A stretch of DNA of 7,196 nt, from positions 1 to 7,196 of the forward strand of contig CAZLOV010000127.1 in NCBI GenBank assembly GCA_964561235.1. The letters run 5' to 3'. Positions within the stretch are counted from its first letter, which is position 1. Each line of letters opens with the position of its first letter. This DNA comes from JBCBSP01 sp964561235. GTDB lineage: Bacteria; Pseudomonadota; Alphaproteobacteria; Caulobacterales; Maricaulaceae. This document shows, piece by piece, positions 5,472 through 7,196 of this stretch. Below the pieces are notes generated by a model. The model saw only the letters and a list, made by a program, of their open reading frames with translations. It had not been told where the DNA came from and made no database searches. The translations under genes and the position numbers were made by a program.

Positions 5472-7196
5472 GCCTGCGCCTCCGGCACGGCGCTTGCGGC
5501 GGCTTTCCGCGCACGGCGCGGCGCGCGCAGTCCGCCGGCGAACGCGGCAAGGCCGCCGCCTGTGACGAGGACCGCGCCCAACGCGAGCGACCAGATCAGC
5601 GGATGGAAGGCGATGCGGACTTCATAGCCGGTCTCACCGTCCGTGCGCGTACGCGCTTCGCCAAGCGACACGTAGAGGTCGCCCGCCGGGCTTGAGCCAA
5701 GGGCGACCTCGCGCGTGTTGGTGTCGGCGGCGGGATAATAGCGGCGCTCAGGCGCCAGCAGGCGTCCGTCATCAACGCGGATGATTCCGCGGTCGGCGAT
5801 GTAGTTCGCGCCGTCCGCACGCATGAGGCGCTCAAGCGTGAACTCGCGCCCGGCCGCCTCAACCGTTTCTCCCACCGCCAGAAGGATGTTCCGCTCGGGC
5901 GGACGGGAGGCGTCGGCGGCGGCGCCCAGAGCCATGAAGCCGACGCCGGCGTGCGCGGCGGCGCGGCCATAGGCCTTCAGCTTGCCCGCCGTGGACAGCG
6001 CCCGCCGCACAGGTCCCGCCAGATCGCTTGCAGCGCCCGCGATCGCCCATGCGCCGAGCGCGCCGCCTGCCACCGCCAGCACGGATGCGCCGAACCAGAT
6101 GAGCACGCCGCCGGTGACCGCCACGGGAACCAGCAACAGCGCGGCGTGCATTTGCTTCAACGCCGGCTTCGCGCCCCCGTTCGTCCACGGCAGGAAGGGC
6201 GCAACCGGCATCAGCGCGAGCGCCGCGACCATGAGCGGCGTGGCGGCCAGGTTGAAATAGGGCGGACCAACCGCAACGGACCAATCCAGAGCCTGACCGA
6301 TGAGGGGATAGAGCGTGCCGATGAGAACCACGCCCGCCGTGGCGGCGAGCAGCAGATTGTTTGCGCCGATAAACGCCTCGCGGCTGGTCGGCTCGAAGCC
6401 TTCGCCTTCGCCCAGATCGCCTGCGCGCAGCGCAAACAGCGCAAATCCGCCCACCGCCGCAACCGTCATGATCGCGAGCAGCCAGAAGCCGCGTTCCGGA
6501 TCGAGGGCGAAGGCGTGCACGCTCGTGAGAACGCCGGATCGCACGAGGAAAGCGCCAAGAATGGAAAGGACGAAGGCGATCAAAGCCAGAAAAACCGTCC
6601 AGCCTGCAAACGCGCCGCGCTTCTCTGTGGCGATCGCCGAATGGATCAGGGCTGCGCCAGCAAGCCAGGGCATGAAGCTCGCGTTCTCGACCGGGTCCCA
6701 GAACCACCAGCCGCCCCAGCCAAGCTCGTAATAGGCCCAGTATGCGCCCAGCGCGATGCCCGCGCCGAGGCTCGTCCAGGCGAGCAGCGCCCAAGGCCGG
6801 ATGGATCGCGCGAGTTCGCGGCCCGGCAGCCGTTCAAGAAGGCCCGCGCCCGCAAGCGCGAACGCGGCGGACAGACCGACATAGCCGATGAACAGAAGCG
6901 GCGGGTGAATGACGATCGCGGGGTCCTGCAGGATCGGATTCAGGTCCGCGCCCTCGAACGGCGCCGGGAAGACCCGCGCGAACGGATTCGAGGCGAACAG
7001 AAGGAAGGCCAAGAACGCGCTTTGCAGCATGCCCTGGAGAGAGGCCGCCCGCGCGCGCACGCCGGGACCGCCGCCGGCGAAACGCGCAACGCCGGCGCCG
7101 AAAAGCGCCAGCAGCAGGCATCAGAGCAGCATCGAGCGCTCCTGCCCGCCCCAGGCGGCGGCGATCTTGTAGAAGAGCGGCTTGTCGATATGGGAA
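5468..7196 (-). CDS. ccmF: Cytochrome c haem lyase subunit CcmF (CycK), 5' end outside window, interrupted by an in-frame TGA
   Basis: CcmF is the polytopic inner-membrane protein that oxidises or relays haem from CcmE and, with CcmH/CcmI, attaches it to apocytochrome c. Downstream of the stop there are 530 open codons from a GTG at 7060. They contain the WWD haem-binding domain (GWGGWWFWDPVENASFMPWL, residues 114-133 counted from that GTG) and four histidines at 52 (IHPPLL), 140 (ALIHS), 182 (TSVHAF) and 370 (AAHAGVG). Their spacings (88, 130 and 318) equal those I recall for E. coli CcmF His173, 261, 303 and 491, so about 121 residues precede the GTG and about 75 lie outside the window. The frame upstream is clearly CcmF too (HIDKPLFYKIAAAWGG, then SMLL), but a TGA at 7121-7123 replaces the conserved Trp of SMLLW. 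If real, the gene is broken or makes an N-terminally truncated protein; if an error, it is an ordinary ccmF. It ends in an ATGA overlap with ccmH. Confidence 0.95.
7121..7123 (-). other. In-frame TGA replacing a conserved Trp codon of ccmF
   Basis: The coding strand reads CTG-CTC-TGA-TGC-CTG. The same frame encodes recognisable CcmF on both sides, and the family has Trp (TGG) at this place in GSMLLW, so one G-to-A change explains the stop. TGA is a true stop elsewhere in this window (ccmF, ccmH and hydrolase ends) and Trp is encoded by TGG many times in ccmF, so stop-codon reassignment is not indicated. Confidence 0.85.

Noticed and set aside
7121..7123. TGA recoded as Trp or selenocysteine in ccmF
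   Set aside because: TGA ends several genes here normally, TGG is used for Trp throughout ccmF, and the position is a conserved Trp, not Cys, so recoding has no support.

Overview
This is a GC-rich window, by eye about two-thirds G+C, in which all six recognisable genes lie on the minus strand. Read right to left they are: ccmF (5' end beyond the right edge), ccmH, a fused alpha/beta-hydrolase–OsmC gene, a DegP/DegQ-type periplasmic serine protease, an OmpR-family response regulator, and a sensor histidine kinase whose 3' end lies beyond the left edge. Coding density, GTG/ATG starts with 4-base stop/start overlaps, and the order ccmF-ccmH followed by degP and a two-component pair all point to an alphaproteobacterium. 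The order matches the cycHJKL–degP–regulator–kinase locus I recall from rhizobia and relatives. The protein style suggests a marine or aquatic Caulobacterales/Maricaulales-type lineage, but that finer placement is a guess.

Layout. 7196–5468: ccmF (cycK), a polytopic haem-handling subunit of System I cytochrome c maturation. 5471–5106: ccmH (cycL), overlapping ccmF by 4 bases. 5105–5010: short spacer with a strong Shine-Dalgarno site. 5009–3804: alpha/beta-hydrolase fused to OsmC. 3803–3650: 154-base spacer, the likely place for a promoter of the next unit. 3649–2135: periplasmic protease with signal peptide, complete catalytic triad and two PDZ domains. 2108–1438: response regulator. 1441–1: histidine kinase, starting at a GTG that overlaps the regulator's restored stop.

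The genes share a cell-envelope theme. CcmF/CcmH attach haem to apocytochromes in the periplasm, the protease handles misfolded periplasmic proteins, the two-component pair probably senses an envelope state, and the OsmC domain suggests peroxide detoxification. Joint regulation is an inference.

The most notable observations are two disruptions in otherwise well-conserved genes. ccmF has an in-frame TGA exactly where the family has a conserved Trp (7121–7123). The response regulator has lost one base of a G run (1461–1463), which shifts the frame just before its family-typical C-terminus. Restoring that base gives both a normal C-terminus and a GTGA overlap with the kinase start. Either could be real mutation or sequencing error. 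I see no RNA genes, mobile elements, CRISPR arrays or new type of system; the window looks like an ordinary housekeeping region.
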